Positions 10,189-18,956 of a stretch of 64,000 nt of DNA are shown here, piece after piece. A program made the translations under genes and the position numbers. Numbering within the stretch: the first letter of the stretch is position 1; each line of letters starts with the position of its first letter. The notes below the pieces were generated by a model. That model worked only from the letters and a program-made list of their open reading frames with translations. It did no database searches and had not been told where the DNA came from. The DNA is from DASRAP01 sp964503275 (GTDB lineage: Bacteria; Gemmatimonadota; Gemmatimonadetes; Gemmatimonadales; Gemmatimonadaceae), in assembly GCA_964503275.1 (NCBI GenBank), contig CAZCZO010000006.1, positions 87,117-151,116 on the forward strand. The letters run 5' to 3'.

Positions 10189-10943
10189 GCGAACAAACTC
10201 CAAGAAGGGGTCGATCGGTCCCACGCGGCGCGCGCGCGACCGAAGGTGGCGAGATGGATGCGGCGTGCCCCGGCGGCGCGCACGATGTCGGCGCAGGCCA
10301 CCAAGGTGGCCGCTGTGGTGACGACATCGTCCACGACCACGACGTCGCGATCCTTCGCGTGCATCGCGCCGGGCCCGGCTGAGAACGCCCCCTGAACGTT
10401 CGCGGAACGCTCTGCGGGCGTCAACCGCACCTGGCTCTCGCTGCTCCGGGTCCGCTGCACGAGCTCAGGGTCCCAGTCGGCGCCCCAGTGCGAGGCGACC
10501 GCGCGGGCGATCAGCGCGGCCTGATTGTAGCCGCGCTCTCGACGTCGGGTCGCCGCGACCGGCACGGGGACCACGAGCAGCCGGGTGCCCGGCGGGTGGA
10601 GTGGACGCCGCGTCGCCACGCGCGCCCCGAGGGACTCCCCCAGCCGCGCCCACCCATCGTACTTGAGCGCGTGGACCAGATCGCCGCCCGCTCCGTCCGG
10701 GACCCAGCACCACGACCGGCAGGTCGCGATCCACGGGGGCAGCAGGGCGCACCACCGGCACTCAGCCGTCGCGCCCGGGTGACCGCAGCGCGCGCAGAAC
10801 GGCGCCTCGATCCGCTGGACGCTGGCCCAGCACGGCGAACAGACCATCGCACGCGCCGCCGCCACGGCGGCCCCGCATCGCACGCAGTGTGGCGGCAGGC
10901 AGACGTCGAGCACCGCGCGCCTGGCATCGTCGAAGAGGGTCAT
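10185..10943 (-). CDS. comF: ComF-family phosphoribosyltransferase-like protein
   Basis: A 252-aa ComF/GntX-like protein. The N-terminus has a double zinc-ribbon (CVRCG, CSPCW, CARCG and CRWC pairs in residues 20-65). The C-terminal PRTase domain has RRRERGYNQAALIA and the PRPP loop VVVVDDVVTTAATL. Family members are linked to uptake of transforming DNA or to metabolism of imported DNA, but the substrate is not settled. The next gene, gap, overlaps its stop. No other competence genes are present, so the role here is open. Confidence 0.9.
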   Translation of the reverse strand: MTLFDDARRAVLDVCLPPHCVRCGAAVAAARAMVCSPCWASVQRIEAPFCARCGHPGATAECRWCALLPPWIATCRSWCWVPDGAGGDLVHALKYDGWARLGESLGARVATRRPLHPPGTRLLVVPVPVAATRRRERGYNQAALIARAVASHWGADWDPELVQRTRSSESQVRLTPAERSANVQGAFSAGPGAMHAKDRDVVVVDDVVTTAATLVACADIVRAAGARRIHLATFGRARAAWDRSTPSWSLFA

Positions 10944-11016
10944 GGCGACACGATACGCCGCACGATCCGCGGCGCATCATCGATGGGACGCCGATCGGCC
11001 CAGGCGAACGCCGCCG

Positions 11017-11820
11017 TCAGTCGGTCAGCGCGCGACGCATCACCGCGCGGTCGGGCGCGATGCCGAACCACTGCTCGAAGGCCAGCGCGCCCTGTTCCAG
11101 CAACATGCCCACGCCGTCGACCGCGGCCAGCCCTCGCTGCCGCGCCGCGCGGACCCATGGCGTGCCGTCCCGCCGGTACACGAGGTCGAAGACCCGCGTG
11201 CCGGCGGCGAGCACACCGGGGTCGATGGGACCCGGTTCGTCACCGAGACCCAGCGGCGTGGCGTTCACCACCAGATCGGCCCGGTCCACCGCGGAACGCA
11301 GGTCGTCGCCGAGCGCTGCGACGTCGGCGAAACGAGCCACCAGCCCCGCCGCACGATCCCTGGACCGCGAGACCACCGTCACCCGGGCGCCGGGCCATCG
11401 TTCGATCGCCGCGAGCACCGCGGCTGCGGAGCCCCCGGCCCCGACCACCACGACCTGCCAGGCGCCGGGCGGCCCGAAGGCGTCCGCGACCGCGGCCGCG
11501 AATCCGCCCACATCGGTGTTGTGCCCGACGAGCGCGTCGCCCTCGGTCCAGAAGGTGTTGACCGCGCCCACGCGTGCGGCGAGTGCGGTCACCCGGTCAC
11601 ACTGGGCGAACACGGCCTCCTTGTGCGGGATCGTGACGTTACCGGCGGCGTTGGCAGATCGCAACGCGTCGAGCGCCGCGCTCAGCGCGTCCGGGGCCAC
11701 GTCTTGTGCGTCGTAGCGGAGCGCGATCCCCGCGGCGCGCAGCGCGGCGTTCTGGAACCGTGGTGAGAGGGAGTGCGCCACCGGATGGCCGAGCAGCACC
11801 AACCGCGAGGGCCGACTCAC
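11017..11820 (-). CDS. aroE: Shikimate 5-dehydrogenase
   Basis: NADPH-dependent reduction of 3-dehydroshikimate (267 aa). Motifs are HSLSPRFQNAAL at the shikimate site, NVTIPHKE with the catalytic Lys, GHNTDVGGF with the catalytic Asp, and the Rossmann loop GAGGSAAAV. In the first motif Gln replaces the usual His (HSLSPxxHN). The GTG at 11820 overlaps the preceding phosphatase stop as GTGA. It ends the long operon that starts at yicC. Confidence 0.94.
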   Translation of the reverse strand: MSRPSRLVLLGHPVAHSLSPRFQNAALRAAGIALRYDAQDVAPDALSAALDALRSANAAGNVTIPHKEAVFAQCDRVTALAARVGAVNTFWTEGDALVGHNTDVGGFAAAVADAFGPPGAWQVVVVGAGGSAAAVLAAIERWPGARVTVVSRSRDRAAGLVARFADVAALGDDLRSAVDRADLVVNATPLGLGDEPGPIDPGVLAAGTRVFDLVYRRDGTPWVRAARQRGLAAVDGVGMLLEQGALAFEQWFGIAPDRAVMRRALTD

Positions 11821-12290
11821 GGTCCGACGCCGTGCTGCGTCCGATGCAGCCGATCGACGGCACGCTCCACGACGTCCCACAGCTCGTCGCTGGTGCGCCG
11901 GTACTGGGTGAGGTCGCCGCCGAAGGGGTCGGAGATCGCGCGGTGCACGGCGTCGTTCGAGGCGAAGGCGGTCAGCAGATGGGTGCGGCCGGCTCCACCG
12001 AGCGCGAGCGCGCGCGTCACATGCTGCGGCCCCATCGCGAGGATGACGTCGGCCTCGGCGATGAGGTCGGCGGTGAGCAGCCGGGCCCGATGCGCGCTGA
12101 GGTCGAGCCCGCGTTCGAGACCGACCAGCATCGACCCGTCCGAGGCGGGCGCGTCGGGCCACGCCGCCGTGCCGGCGCTCCCCACCACGATGTCCGCGTG
12201 ACGGTCGGCACTGAGCTGCGCCGCGATCGCTGCCGCCAGCGGGGACCGGCAGGTATTGCCCGTACACACGAAGAGCAGGCGCACGGTCAC
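11817..12290 (-). CDS. Low-molecular-weight protein-tyrosine phosphatase family
   Basis: A 157-aa LMW-PTP fold protein. The P-loop VCTGNTCRSP places the nucleophile at C9 and the Arg at 15, and the catalytic Asp lies in SDPFGG near residue 121. Such enzymes dephosphorylate protein tyrosine, or arginine as in YwlE, often in polysaccharide or stress regulation. I cannot tell these apart from sequence alone. Arsenate reductase is less likely without extra reducing cysteines. The GTG start overlaps the ispD stop, and its stop overlaps the aroE start. Confidence 0.88.
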   Translation of the reverse strand: MTVRLLFVCTGNTCRSPLAAAIAAQLSADRHADIVVGSAGTAAWPDAPASDGSMLVGLERGLDLSAHRARLLTADLIAEADVILAMGPQHVTRALALGGAGRTHLLTAFASNDAVHRAISDPFGGDLTQYRRTSDELWDVVERAVDRLHRTQHGVGP

Positions 12291-13063
12291 GGTGCGGTGT
12301 CCTCATCGGGGAGTCCGAAGAGCAGATCCGCTCGGCGGAAGTCGGCCTCCTCGGTGACCTTCATCGCCCGCTCGGACCCGCGGACCACATGGACGGCGTG
12401 GCCGAGCTGCTCCAGCAATCCGGCATCATCGGTCGCGGTCAGACCCTGCGCGACGGCGGTACGGTGGGCCTCCTGCAAGAGCGCCCGTGGGAAGCCCTGC
12501 GGGGTCTGCGCGCGCCACAGCGCGGTGCGATCGACAGTGCGGATGATCCGGCCCGTCGCATCCACTTCCTTGAGCGTGTCAACGACCGGGATCGCGGCGA
12601 CGACGTTGCGTCCAGCGCGGGCCGCCGTGATCACGCGGTCGATGGTCGAGTCATCGACGAGGGGTCGCGCGGCATCGTGCACCAGGACGACAGCAGCCTC
12701 CGGCACCAGATCCTCGAGCCCGTTCCGCACGGAATCGGACCGCGTCGCGCCGCCGACCGACAGCAGGAGCCGATCCAGATCGGCCTGGAACAGCCACGGT
12801 GGTGGATCGGCCACGTAGCGGTCCGGCAGGACGCAGACCACCGAGCAGACGTCCGGCCGCATCAAGAAGGCCTGGACGGAATGGAGCAGCATGGGCCGGC
12901 CGGCGACCCAGCGGAACTGCTTGAGCTCTGCCCCACCGACGCGCGAGCCCGATCCCGCCGCGACGATGATGACGCCGACGTCCCGAGGCCCCTCCCCTGC
13001 CGGGGCCGGCCGCGTGGGAACGGTGTGCGGGACGGGCAACGGCACCTGGCGCGTGGTCGTCAT
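12287..13063 (-). CDS. ispD: 2-C-methyl-D-erythritol 4-phosphate cytidylyltransferase
   Basis: Third step of the MEP isoprenoid pathway, activating MEP with CTP. The 258-aa protein has IIVAAGSGSRVGG at the CTP site, KQFRWVAGRPMLLHSV, VHDAARPLV, and TPQGFPRALL with TDDAGLLE near the C-terminus. There is an unusual Pro-rich extension of about 25 residues before the first strand. The ATG at 13063 overlaps the radA stop (ATGA). ispF, often adjacent elsewhere, is not in the window. Confidence 0.95.
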   Translation of the reverse strand: MTTTRQVPLPVPHTVPTRPAPAGEGPRDVGVIIVAAGSGSRVGGAELKQFRWVAGRPMLLHSVQAFLMRPDVCSVVCVLPDRYVADPPPWLFQADLDRLLLSVGGATRSDSVRNGLEDLVPEAAVVLVHDAARPLVDDSTIDRVITAARAGRNVVAAIPVVDTLKEVDATGRIIRTVDRTALWRAQTPQGFPRALLQEAHRTAVAQGLTATDDAGLLEQLGHAVHVVRGSERAMKVTEEADFRRADLLFGLPDEDTAP

Positions 13064-14436
13064 GCGCCGGCGTCCACGAAGAGCGCACGGAAGAGCGCGG
13101 CGATGTCGCGCATCTCGCGGACGCGCATCGTGCCACGCCCCCGCGGTCGGTCCGCGTTGCCCTCAGCGACGAAGGCGCAGTCGAACCCCAATTGCTCGGC
13201 TTCGGCAAGCCGACGATCCAGTTGGCCGACCGGACGGATCTCGCCGCCAAGGCCGATCTCGCCGATGCACACGGCGCCGGATGGCAATGCCCGGTCGTAC
13301 ACGCTCGAGGCGAGCGCCGTGGCAATCGCGAGGTCGCCAGCGGGCTCGACCATGCGCAACCCGCCGACCACGTTCACGAACACGTCCAATTGCGCGAACG
13401 AGAGGCCGGCCCGCTTGTCGAGCACCGCCAGGAGCAGGGCCAGACGACGCGTGTCGAATCCGGTCGCGACCCGCTGCGGTGTGCCGAAGCCCGCCTTCGA
13501 TGCGAGCGCCTGTACCTCGACCAACAGCGGTCGCGTGCCTTCGATCAACGCGGTGACCGCGCTCCCCGAGGCGCGGGCGTTGCGATCCCCGAGGAAGAGT
13601 GATGACGGGTTCGCGATCGGCACGAGACCGACCGTGGTCATCCGGAACACCGCGATCTCGTCCACGCTCCCGAAGCGGTTCTTGGTCGCCCGCAGGACAC
13701 GATGGTCGCCCCGGCCCTCTCCCTCGAAGTAGAGCACTGTGTCGACCATGTGCTCCAGGGTCTTGGGTCCGGCGATCCCCCCGTCCTTGGTCACGTGCCC
13801 GACGAGCAGCACGGCCACTCCGGTCGCCTTCGCGTAGCGCATCAACCGCGCGGCGCATTCGCGTACCTGCCCCACGTTGCCGGGTGCGCCCTCGACACCG
13901 TCGGTCGCGATGGTCTGGATCGAATCGATGACCAGCACCCCGGGCCGCGTGCGCTCGGCGACCTCGAGGATCCGCTCAAGCATGGTCTCGCCGAGGATCT
14001 GCACCGCGCCCGCGTCCTCACGCAGTCGCTCGGCGCGCAACTTGACCTGCAGTGGGCTCTCCTCGCCACTGACGTACAGCACGGTCGCTCCGGCGGCCTG
14101 GACGAGCGCCGTAGCCTGCAGGAGCAGGGTGGATTTGCCGATCCCAGGCTCCCCGCCGACCAGGACCAGCGACCCGGGCACGATCCCGCCACCCAGCACG
14201 AAATCCAGCTCGGGCATCCCGGTCGCCAGGCGCGGGGTGGCCGAGGCGGAGACCTCGGCCAGGCGCATCGCGCTCGCCGCCCCCGCGCGGGGTGCGGGAG
14301 ACCGCGAGGCCCGCGGCGCGTCGGCCTCGACCAAGGCATTCCACGCGCCGCAGGTGGCGCACTGCCCGGCCCACTTGGCGTGCTCGGCGCCGCAGGCCGT
14401 GCACACGTGGATCGTGCGTGGTGCGCGCGTGCGCAT
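13060..14436 (-). CDS. radA: DNA repair protein RadA/Sms
   Basis: A 458-aa RecA-like, DnaB-type motor that helps branch migration in recombination. It has an N-terminal zinc finger (CTACG and CATCG), Walker A GGEPGIGKSTLLLQ, the family hallmark KNRFGS, and a C-terminal Lon-like domain (SGAVCIGEIGLGGEIR). The ATG at 14436 gives the usual family length; an upstream in-frame start at 14604 lies inside dnaB and is not credible. It lies 28 bp after dnaB. Confidence 0.96.
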   Translation of the reverse strand: MRTRAPRTIHVCTACGAEHAKWAGQCATCGAWNALVEADAPRASRSPAPRAGAASAMRLAEVSASATPRLATGMPELDFVLGGGIVPGSLVLVGGEPGIGKSTLLLQATALVQAAGATVLYVSGEESPLQVKLRAERLREDAGAVQILGETMLERILEVAERTRPGVLVIDSIQTIATDGVEGAPGNVGQVRECAARLMRYAKATGVAVLLVGHVTKDGGIAGPKTLEHMVDTVLYFEGEGRGDHRVLRATKNRFGSVDEIAVFRMTTVGLVPIANPSSLFLGDRNARASGSAVTALIEGTRPLLVEVQALASKAGFGTPQRVATGFDTRRLALLLAVLDKRAGLSFAQLDVFVNVVGGLRMVEPAGDLAIATALASSVYDRALPSGAVCIGEIGLGGEIRPVGQLDRRLAEAEQLGFDCAFVAEGNADRPRGRGTMRVREMRDIAALFRALFVDAGA

Positions 14437-14464
14437 CAGCGTTGCCCGCCGCTCGTGCGAGCGC

Positions 14465-15898
14465 TCATCCGTCCCGCTCCTGGCGACCGGAGAAGTTGTC
14501 GAAGCGTGTGAACTGTTTGTGGAAGAACAAGCGGACCGTCCCGGTGGGACCGTTCCGTTGCTTCGCGATGATGATCTCGGCCAGTCCCTCGAGCGGCGTG
14601 CCATCGGGGAGGGCGCGTTCCCCCTGCTCTCCCTTCACCATCTCGTACATCTCGGGCCGATAGATGAACATGGCGAGGTCCGCGTCCTGCTCGATGGCCC
14701 CGGAGTCGCGCAGGTCGGACAGCTGGGGACGCTTGCCGCCCTCGCCCGTGCGCTGCTCCGGCGCGCGGGACAGCTGCGACAGCGCGATCACCGGAACGCC
14801 GAGCTCCTTCGCGAGGATCTTGAGGTTGCGCGAGATCGTCGAGATCTCTTGCTGCCGGTTCTCGATGCCCGGCGGCCCCTGGATCAGCTGGAGGTAGTCG
14901 ACGATGATGAGCTGCACCCCATGCTCCACCTTCACCCGGCGCGCGCGCGCACGGAGCTCCAGCAGGTTCAGGCCGGCCGTGTCGTCGATGTAGATGGGGG
15001 CGTTGATGAGCAGGGAGGCCGCGCGGGAGAGCCGCTTGTAATCGTCCGCCGACAACCGGCCGGAGCGCAGCTTCTGCGCGTCGATGAGCCCTTCGCTGGC
15101 GAGCATGCGCGACGCCAGCGACTCCTTGCTCATCTCCAGCGAGAAGAAGGCGACGGGGATCTCCCGCTCGAGCGCGACATGCTGCGCGATGTTGAGCACG
15201 AACGAGGTCTTGCCCATCGACGGACGCGCCGCCACGATGACCAGATCGCCCGGCTGGAAGCCGAGGGTCATGCGGTCGAGATCCGTGAAGCCCGTGGGTA
15301 CGCCGGTCACCTCACCGCCCGCCTGCATCAACGCGTCGATCTTCTCCATGGCCGGCCACAGCAGGTTCTTGATGCGCACGAACCCCTCGGCGCCCCGCTG
15401 CGATGAGACCTGCAGGATGCGATGCTCTGCGGCATCCAGCAGGTCGGCGGCCGTGCTGCGACCATCGAAGGCTTCGGTGACGAGGCCGGTCGAGACCTCG
15501 ATGAGCCGGCGCAGCAGCGCTTTCTCTTTGACGATCTTGGCGTGATACTCGACGTTCGCCGCGGTCGGGACCGCGTCGAGCAACATCGCGATGTACTCCT
15601 GCCCTCCCGCCCGGACGAGTTCCCCGCGACGCTGCAATTCGTCGGAGAGCGTCAGGGGGTCGATGACGCCGCCCTGTTGCTCCAGCACGCCCATGGCGCG
15701 GAACAACAGCCGGTGCCGCTCGACGAAGAACATCGTGTCATCGATGTGCTCGGTCGCGCGCGACAACGCATCGCGGTCGAGCATGACGGCCCCCAGCACC
15801 GCGGTCTCCGCCTCCTCAGAGTAAGGAGGGCGGCGATCGCGGAACGCATCACGCGTCGGGGCCGGCGCGGTCAAGGAGTCGTCGGACGAACTTGACAT
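14465..15898 (-). CDS. dnaB: Replicative DNA helicase DnaB
   Basis: Hexameric 5'-3' fork helicase (477 aa). The N-terminal domain (EAETAVLGAVMLDRDAL) binds primase. The C-terminal RecA-like domain has Walker A AARPSMGKTSFVLN, SLEMSKESLASRM, IIVDYLQLI and a DLRDSGAIEQDAD arginine-finger region. Its start overlaps the 3' end of the uracil-DNA glycosylase gene by 50 bp, an unusually long overlap. No in-frame start between 15898 and the conserved PPYSEEAE region shortens it better. Confidence 0.96.
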   Translation of the reverse strand: MSSSSDDSLTAPAPTRDAFRDRRPPYSEEAETAVLGAVMLDRDALSRATEHIDDTMFFVERHRLLFRAMGVLEQQGGVIDPLTLSDELQRRGELVRAGGQEYIAMLLDAVPTAANVEYHAKIVKEKALLRRLIEVSTGLVTEAFDGRSTAADLLDAAEHRILQVSSQRGAEGFVRIKNLLWPAMEKIDALMQAGGEVTGVPTGFTDLDRMTLGFQPGDLVIVAARPSMGKTSFVLNIAQHVALEREIPVAFFSLEMSKESLASRMLASEGLIDAQKLRSGRLSADDYKRLSRAASLLINAPIYIDDTAGLNLLELRARARRVKVEHGVQLIIVDYLQLIQGPPGIENRQQEISTISRNLKILAKELGVPVIALSQLSRAPEQRTGEGGKRPQLSDLRDSGAIEQDADLAMFIYRPEMYEMVKGEQGERALPDGTPLEGLAEIIIAKQRNGPTGTVRLFFHKQFTRFDNFSGRQERDG

Positions 15899-16904
15899 CT
15901 TCCCAAGTGGGGCGTTTCCACGCCGGATTACGGAGCAGGGCCGCCGGATGGTACGTCACGACCAGAGGGACACCATAGTAGGTATGCTCCATCCCCCGCA
16001 ACTTCGAGATCTCCAGCTTCGTGTCGAGCAGCGTCCGCGCCGCGAACGCGCCCAATGTCAGGATCACGCGCGGCCGGAGGAGCTCCAACTGTCGGAGCAA
16101 GAAGGGGCGGCAGGCGGCGATCTCGCCAGGCGCCGGGTTGCGGTTCTTCGGCGGGCGGTGCTTGACGACATTGCAGATGAAGACATCCTCTCGGCGGAGC
16201 TGGATGGCCGCGAGGATGTCGTTGAGCAGGTCTCCCGAGCGACCGACGAACGGCCGCCCGGTCTCGTCTTCGGTCGCGCCTGGCGCCTCACCCACGATGA
16301 CCAGCGCGGCGTTCGGGTTGCCCTCGCCCGGCACCGGGTTGAGCGCCTCATCGGCGAGCGAGCAGGCGCGACACCCCGCGATCAACGCCTCGAGCGCCCC
16401 GAGTGATGTGGCCGCCGCGACGGGTCCCCCGGCGCCTGCGGGCGTGCGTCCACCGATGACGATCGGCAACACCGCTGCGGACGGGTCCCCCGGTACCCTC
16501 GCGCCATCGTCACCATCGGCCAGGTGACCGTCGGGCACCTCGCTGGGCGTCGGTCGGGCCGGCGATACCGAGGGCGGCGTCGGCACCGCGGTCGGGGCGA
16601 TGCCCGCTGCCCGGAACGCCGCCCGCCAGTCCTCGGGCCCGGACGACGCGACCTCGCGGACCCGAGGCGCGAGCTGCTCTCGGGTCGGCGCTGCACGCTC
16701 CGGGCCACGATCCTGCGCGGGCGGCGCGTCGCTCGCCTCCCGCGGCATCGGGCGCGCGCCACCGCGGCCGGCGCGGCGGGCGGCTTCCCCCGCCACGAGC
16801 GCCATCGCCTCGTCGACACTGAGTCGATCGAGGAGGAACTCGCGCTCTCCCACCTCGCGACGCTGCTCCAGATACGCGCGCAGGCGCGTCAGCGCGTCAT
16901 CCAC
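15849..16904 (-). CDS. Family 4-type uracil-DNA glycosylase
   Basis: Removes uracil from DNA using an Fe-S-containing fold. The 351-aa protein has about 165 N-terminal residues, Ala/Pro-rich and probably disordered after a short helix. The catalytic domain follows, with motif A VGEAPGATEDETGRPFVG and motif B YHPAALLRNP. Likely cluster cysteines are C178, C181 (GCRAC), C244 and C265. At the position usually KCRPP the sequence is KHRPP (H249). The start is taken as GTG 16904, overlapping the coaBC stop by 8 bp. Confidence 0.9.
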   Translation of the reverse strand: MDDALTRLRAYLEQRREVGEREFLLDRLSVDEAMALVAGEAARRAGRGGARPMPREASDAPPAQDRGPERAAPTREQLAPRVREVASSGPEDWRAAFRAAGIAPTAVPTPPSVSPARPTPSEVPDGHLADGDDGARVPGDPSAAVLPIVIGGRTPAGAGGPVAAATSLGALEALIAGCRACSLADEALNPVPGEGNPNAALVIVGEAPGATEDETGRPFVGRSGDLLNDILAAIQLRREDVFICNVVKHRPPKNRNPAPGEIAACRPFLLRQLELLRPRVILTLGAFAARTLLDTKLEISKLRGMEHTYYGVPLVVTYHPAALLRNPAWKRPTWEDVKFVRRLLDRAGPDA

Positions 16905-18090
16905 GGCGGCGCACGATGCGATCCCACAACTCGTCCGCGACCGCATCCTTCGGTAGCAGCGGCAGATCCTCCCGCGCCGTCGCATCGATCACCGACACGC
17001 GGTTGGTGTCGGCGCCGAAGCCGGCGTCCGCCGTGCCGGCCAGATTGAGCACGATGAGGTCAAGCCCTTTGGCGGCGAGTTTCTCGCGCGCATAGCGCTC
17101 GCCGTCGTGCGTCTCGAGCGCGAAGCCGACCACGGTCACCCCTGGCGGCCTCGCGACACGCGTACTCGCGAGGATATCCACGGCGGGCCGGACCGCCAGC
17201 GACACCGCGCCGTCGCTCTTCTTGAGCTTCTGCGGCGCCACATCGGCGGCGACGAAATCGACCGGGGCGGCCGCCATCACGAGGACGTCAGCGTGCGGGA
17301 GCGCGGCGGCCACGGCGTCCGCCATCTCCGCGGTCGTGGTGACCGCCTCGCAGGGCAGGTGCGCGGGCAGTGGGACGCTCAATGGCCCATGGATGAGCCG
17401 AACGTCAGCGCCGCGCCGCCACGCGGCCGACGCGAGCGCGACGCCCATCTTGCCCGTGGAGTGATTCGAGAGGAACCGCACCGGGTCGATCGGCGCCTGC
17501 GTGGGGCCCGCCGTCACCACGACGCGGAGACCCGCGAGCGAGGGGACCTCGAGGGCCCTCGCGACATGCGCGACGAGGATCTCAGGTTCGGGGAAACGGC
17601 CGGGTCCGCTGCCTTCGCCGGCCGCGAGGTCGCCCACGGCGGGGTCCACGACCCGATAGCCCAGGCCGGCGCAGGTCCGCACATTGGCTTGGACCGCCGG
17701 GTGCGCCCACATGTGGTCGTTCATGGCCGGCGCGATCACGACCGGTGCGGTGGTCGCGAGCAGGACAGCACCCAGAAGGTCATCCGCCCGACCCGTGGCC
17801 GCTCGCGCAAGGAAGTCGGCGGTGGCGGGCGCGACCACGACCACGTCGGCCGCCTTGGCCAGTGCGATGTGCGTGAGGGCCGCCCCCTCCGCGAGCAGCG
17901 CGTCGTGTACCGGTCGCCCGGTCAGGCCCTCGAAGGTGATGCCACCGACGAACTCCCGCGCACTGCGTGTGAGGATCACCTCGACCGTCGCGCCGGCTTT
18001 GAGCAGCGCCCGCGCCAGCAACGCCGCCTTGTAGCTGGCGATGCCCCCGGTCACCCCGAGGAGGACCCGGCGACCGGCGAAGGGACGCAC
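16897..18090 (-). CDS. coaBC: Bifunctional phosphopantothenoylcysteine decarboxylase/synthetase
   Basis: Makes 4'-phosphopantetheine for coenzyme A. The N-terminal CoaC flavoprotein domain has GVTGGIASYKA, H73 (LTHIALAKAADVVVVAPATA) and the PAMNDHMW substrate clamp. The C-terminal CoaB domain has VTAGPTQAPIDPVRFLSN, STGKMG and KLKKSDG. It has 397 aa. The start is GTG at 18090, 11 bp after rpoZ. The gmk-rpoZ-coaBC order is widely conserved. Confidence 0.96.
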   Translation of the reverse strand: MRPFAGRRVLLGVTGGIASYKAALLARALLKAGATVEVILTRSAREFVGGITFEGLTGRPVHDALLAEGAALTHIALAKAADVVVVAPATADFLARAATGRADDLLGAVLLATTAPVVIAPAMNDHMWAHPAVQANVRTCAGLGYRVVDPAVGDLAAGEGSGPGRFPEPEILVAHVARALEVPSLAGLRVVVTAGPTQAPIDPVRFLSNHSTGKMGVALASAAWRRGADVRLIHGPLSVPLPAHLPCEAVTTTAEMADAVAAALPHADVLVMAAAPVDFVAADVAPQKLKKSDGAVSLAVRPAVDILASTRVARPPGVTVVGFALETHDGERYAREKLAAKGLDLIVLNLAGTADAGFGADTNRVSVIDATAREDLPLLPKDAVADELWDRIVRRRG

Positions 18091-18101
18091 GCGACTCGGA
18101 G

Positions 18102-18311
18102 CTACTCGGTCGGACGCTTGCGCGGCACGACGCGGTAGGCCACGTCCCCATCGGTGAGGTCCTCGAGTGCGCGGGTCGTGAGCTTCTTCTCACGCGACGA
18201 CGGCATCTTGGGGAACTCGTTCAGCGCGCGCGCGTAGCGCGATGCGACCAAGACGGCCAGATACTTGTTGGCGGCCGTCTCGGTGATCTCGTTCGGGGTG
18301 AATACCTGCAT
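18102..18311 (-). CDS. rpoZ: RNA polymerase omega subunit
   Basis: A 69-aa omega subunit that helps fold and hold beta-prime in RNA polymerase. The conserved segment NKYLAVLVASRYARALNE is the core helix, and the KKLTTRALEDLTDGDVAY region follows. It lies 6 bp after gmk and 11 bp before coaBC, the usual neighbourhood for this gene. Confidence 0.93.
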   Translation of the reverse strand: MQVFTPNEITETAANKYLAVLVASRYARALNEFPKMPSSREKKLTTRALEDLTDGDVAYRVVPRKRPTE

Positions 18312-18317
18312 CGTTCG

Positions 18318-18956
18318 CTACTCCGGGAGGAGAATGGACTGCTGGAGCTCAGTGAGCACGGCGCCCACCTGCGGATCGACGCTCAGCGCACCCGCGAATC
18401 GCGAGCGTTCGGCGTCGATGATCGCGGACACCCGCCGCACGGCGTCGTCCAGCTCATCGTTGATGACCACGTAATCGTACTCCGACACGGCGGCGATCTC
18501 ATCGATCGCGGCGCGTAACCGGCTGCGCAGTTGCGCGTCCGACTCGCTCTGCCGCGCCGACAGGCGGCTTCGCAGGACGGCCGCCGACGGCGGTACGATG
18601 AATACTAGTCGAGTTGCCGGGATCGCGGCACGGAACTGCCGCGCACCCTGCACGTCGATGTCCAGCAGCAGGTGCTGGCGGGCCTGCGACACGCGCTCCA
18701 CCTCGGAGCGCAGGGTCCCGTACCACTGCCCGTGGACCTCCGCGCACTCGGCAAAGGCCCCCTCCTCGCGACGGCGGGCGAACTCCTCGGGCGAGAGGAA
18801 ATGATAGTCCACGCCGTCCGCTTCGCCGGGTCGCGGCCGCCGCGTGGTCGCTGAGATGGAGTAGCCGACGTCCGGCCGGGCCTCCAGCAGGCGCCGGGCG
18901 ATCGTCGTCTTGCCGCCGCCCGAGGGGGCTGAGAGCACCACAGGAAAGTGCCTCAT
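18318..18956 (-). CDS. gmk: Guanylate kinase
   Basis: Phosphorylates GMP to GDP (212 aa). It has the P-loop SAPSGGGKTTIARR, the GMP-binding SATTRRPRPGE and DGVDYHFL segments, and YGTLRSEVE. The LLDIDVQGARQ motif and the lid region also match the family. The ATG at 18956 overlaps the yicC stop (ATGA). It sits in the conserved yicC-gmk-rpoZ-coaBC order. Confidence 0.96.
   Translation of the reverse strand: MRHFPVVLSAPSGGGKTTIARRLLEARPDVGYSISATTRRPRPGEADGVDYHFLSPEEFARRREEGAFAECAEVHGQWYGTLRSEVERVSQARQHLLLDIDVQGARQFRAAIPATRLVFIVPPSAAVLRSRLSARQSESDAQLRSRLRAAIDEIAAVSEYDYVVINDELDDAVRRVSAIIDAERSRFAGALSVDPQVGAVLTELQQSILLPE

Noticed and set aside
10944..11016. Possible terminator between aroE and comF (CGCCGC/GCGGCG)
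   Set aside because: Short, made only of C and G, and without a following T-run; such repeats are frequent here by chance.
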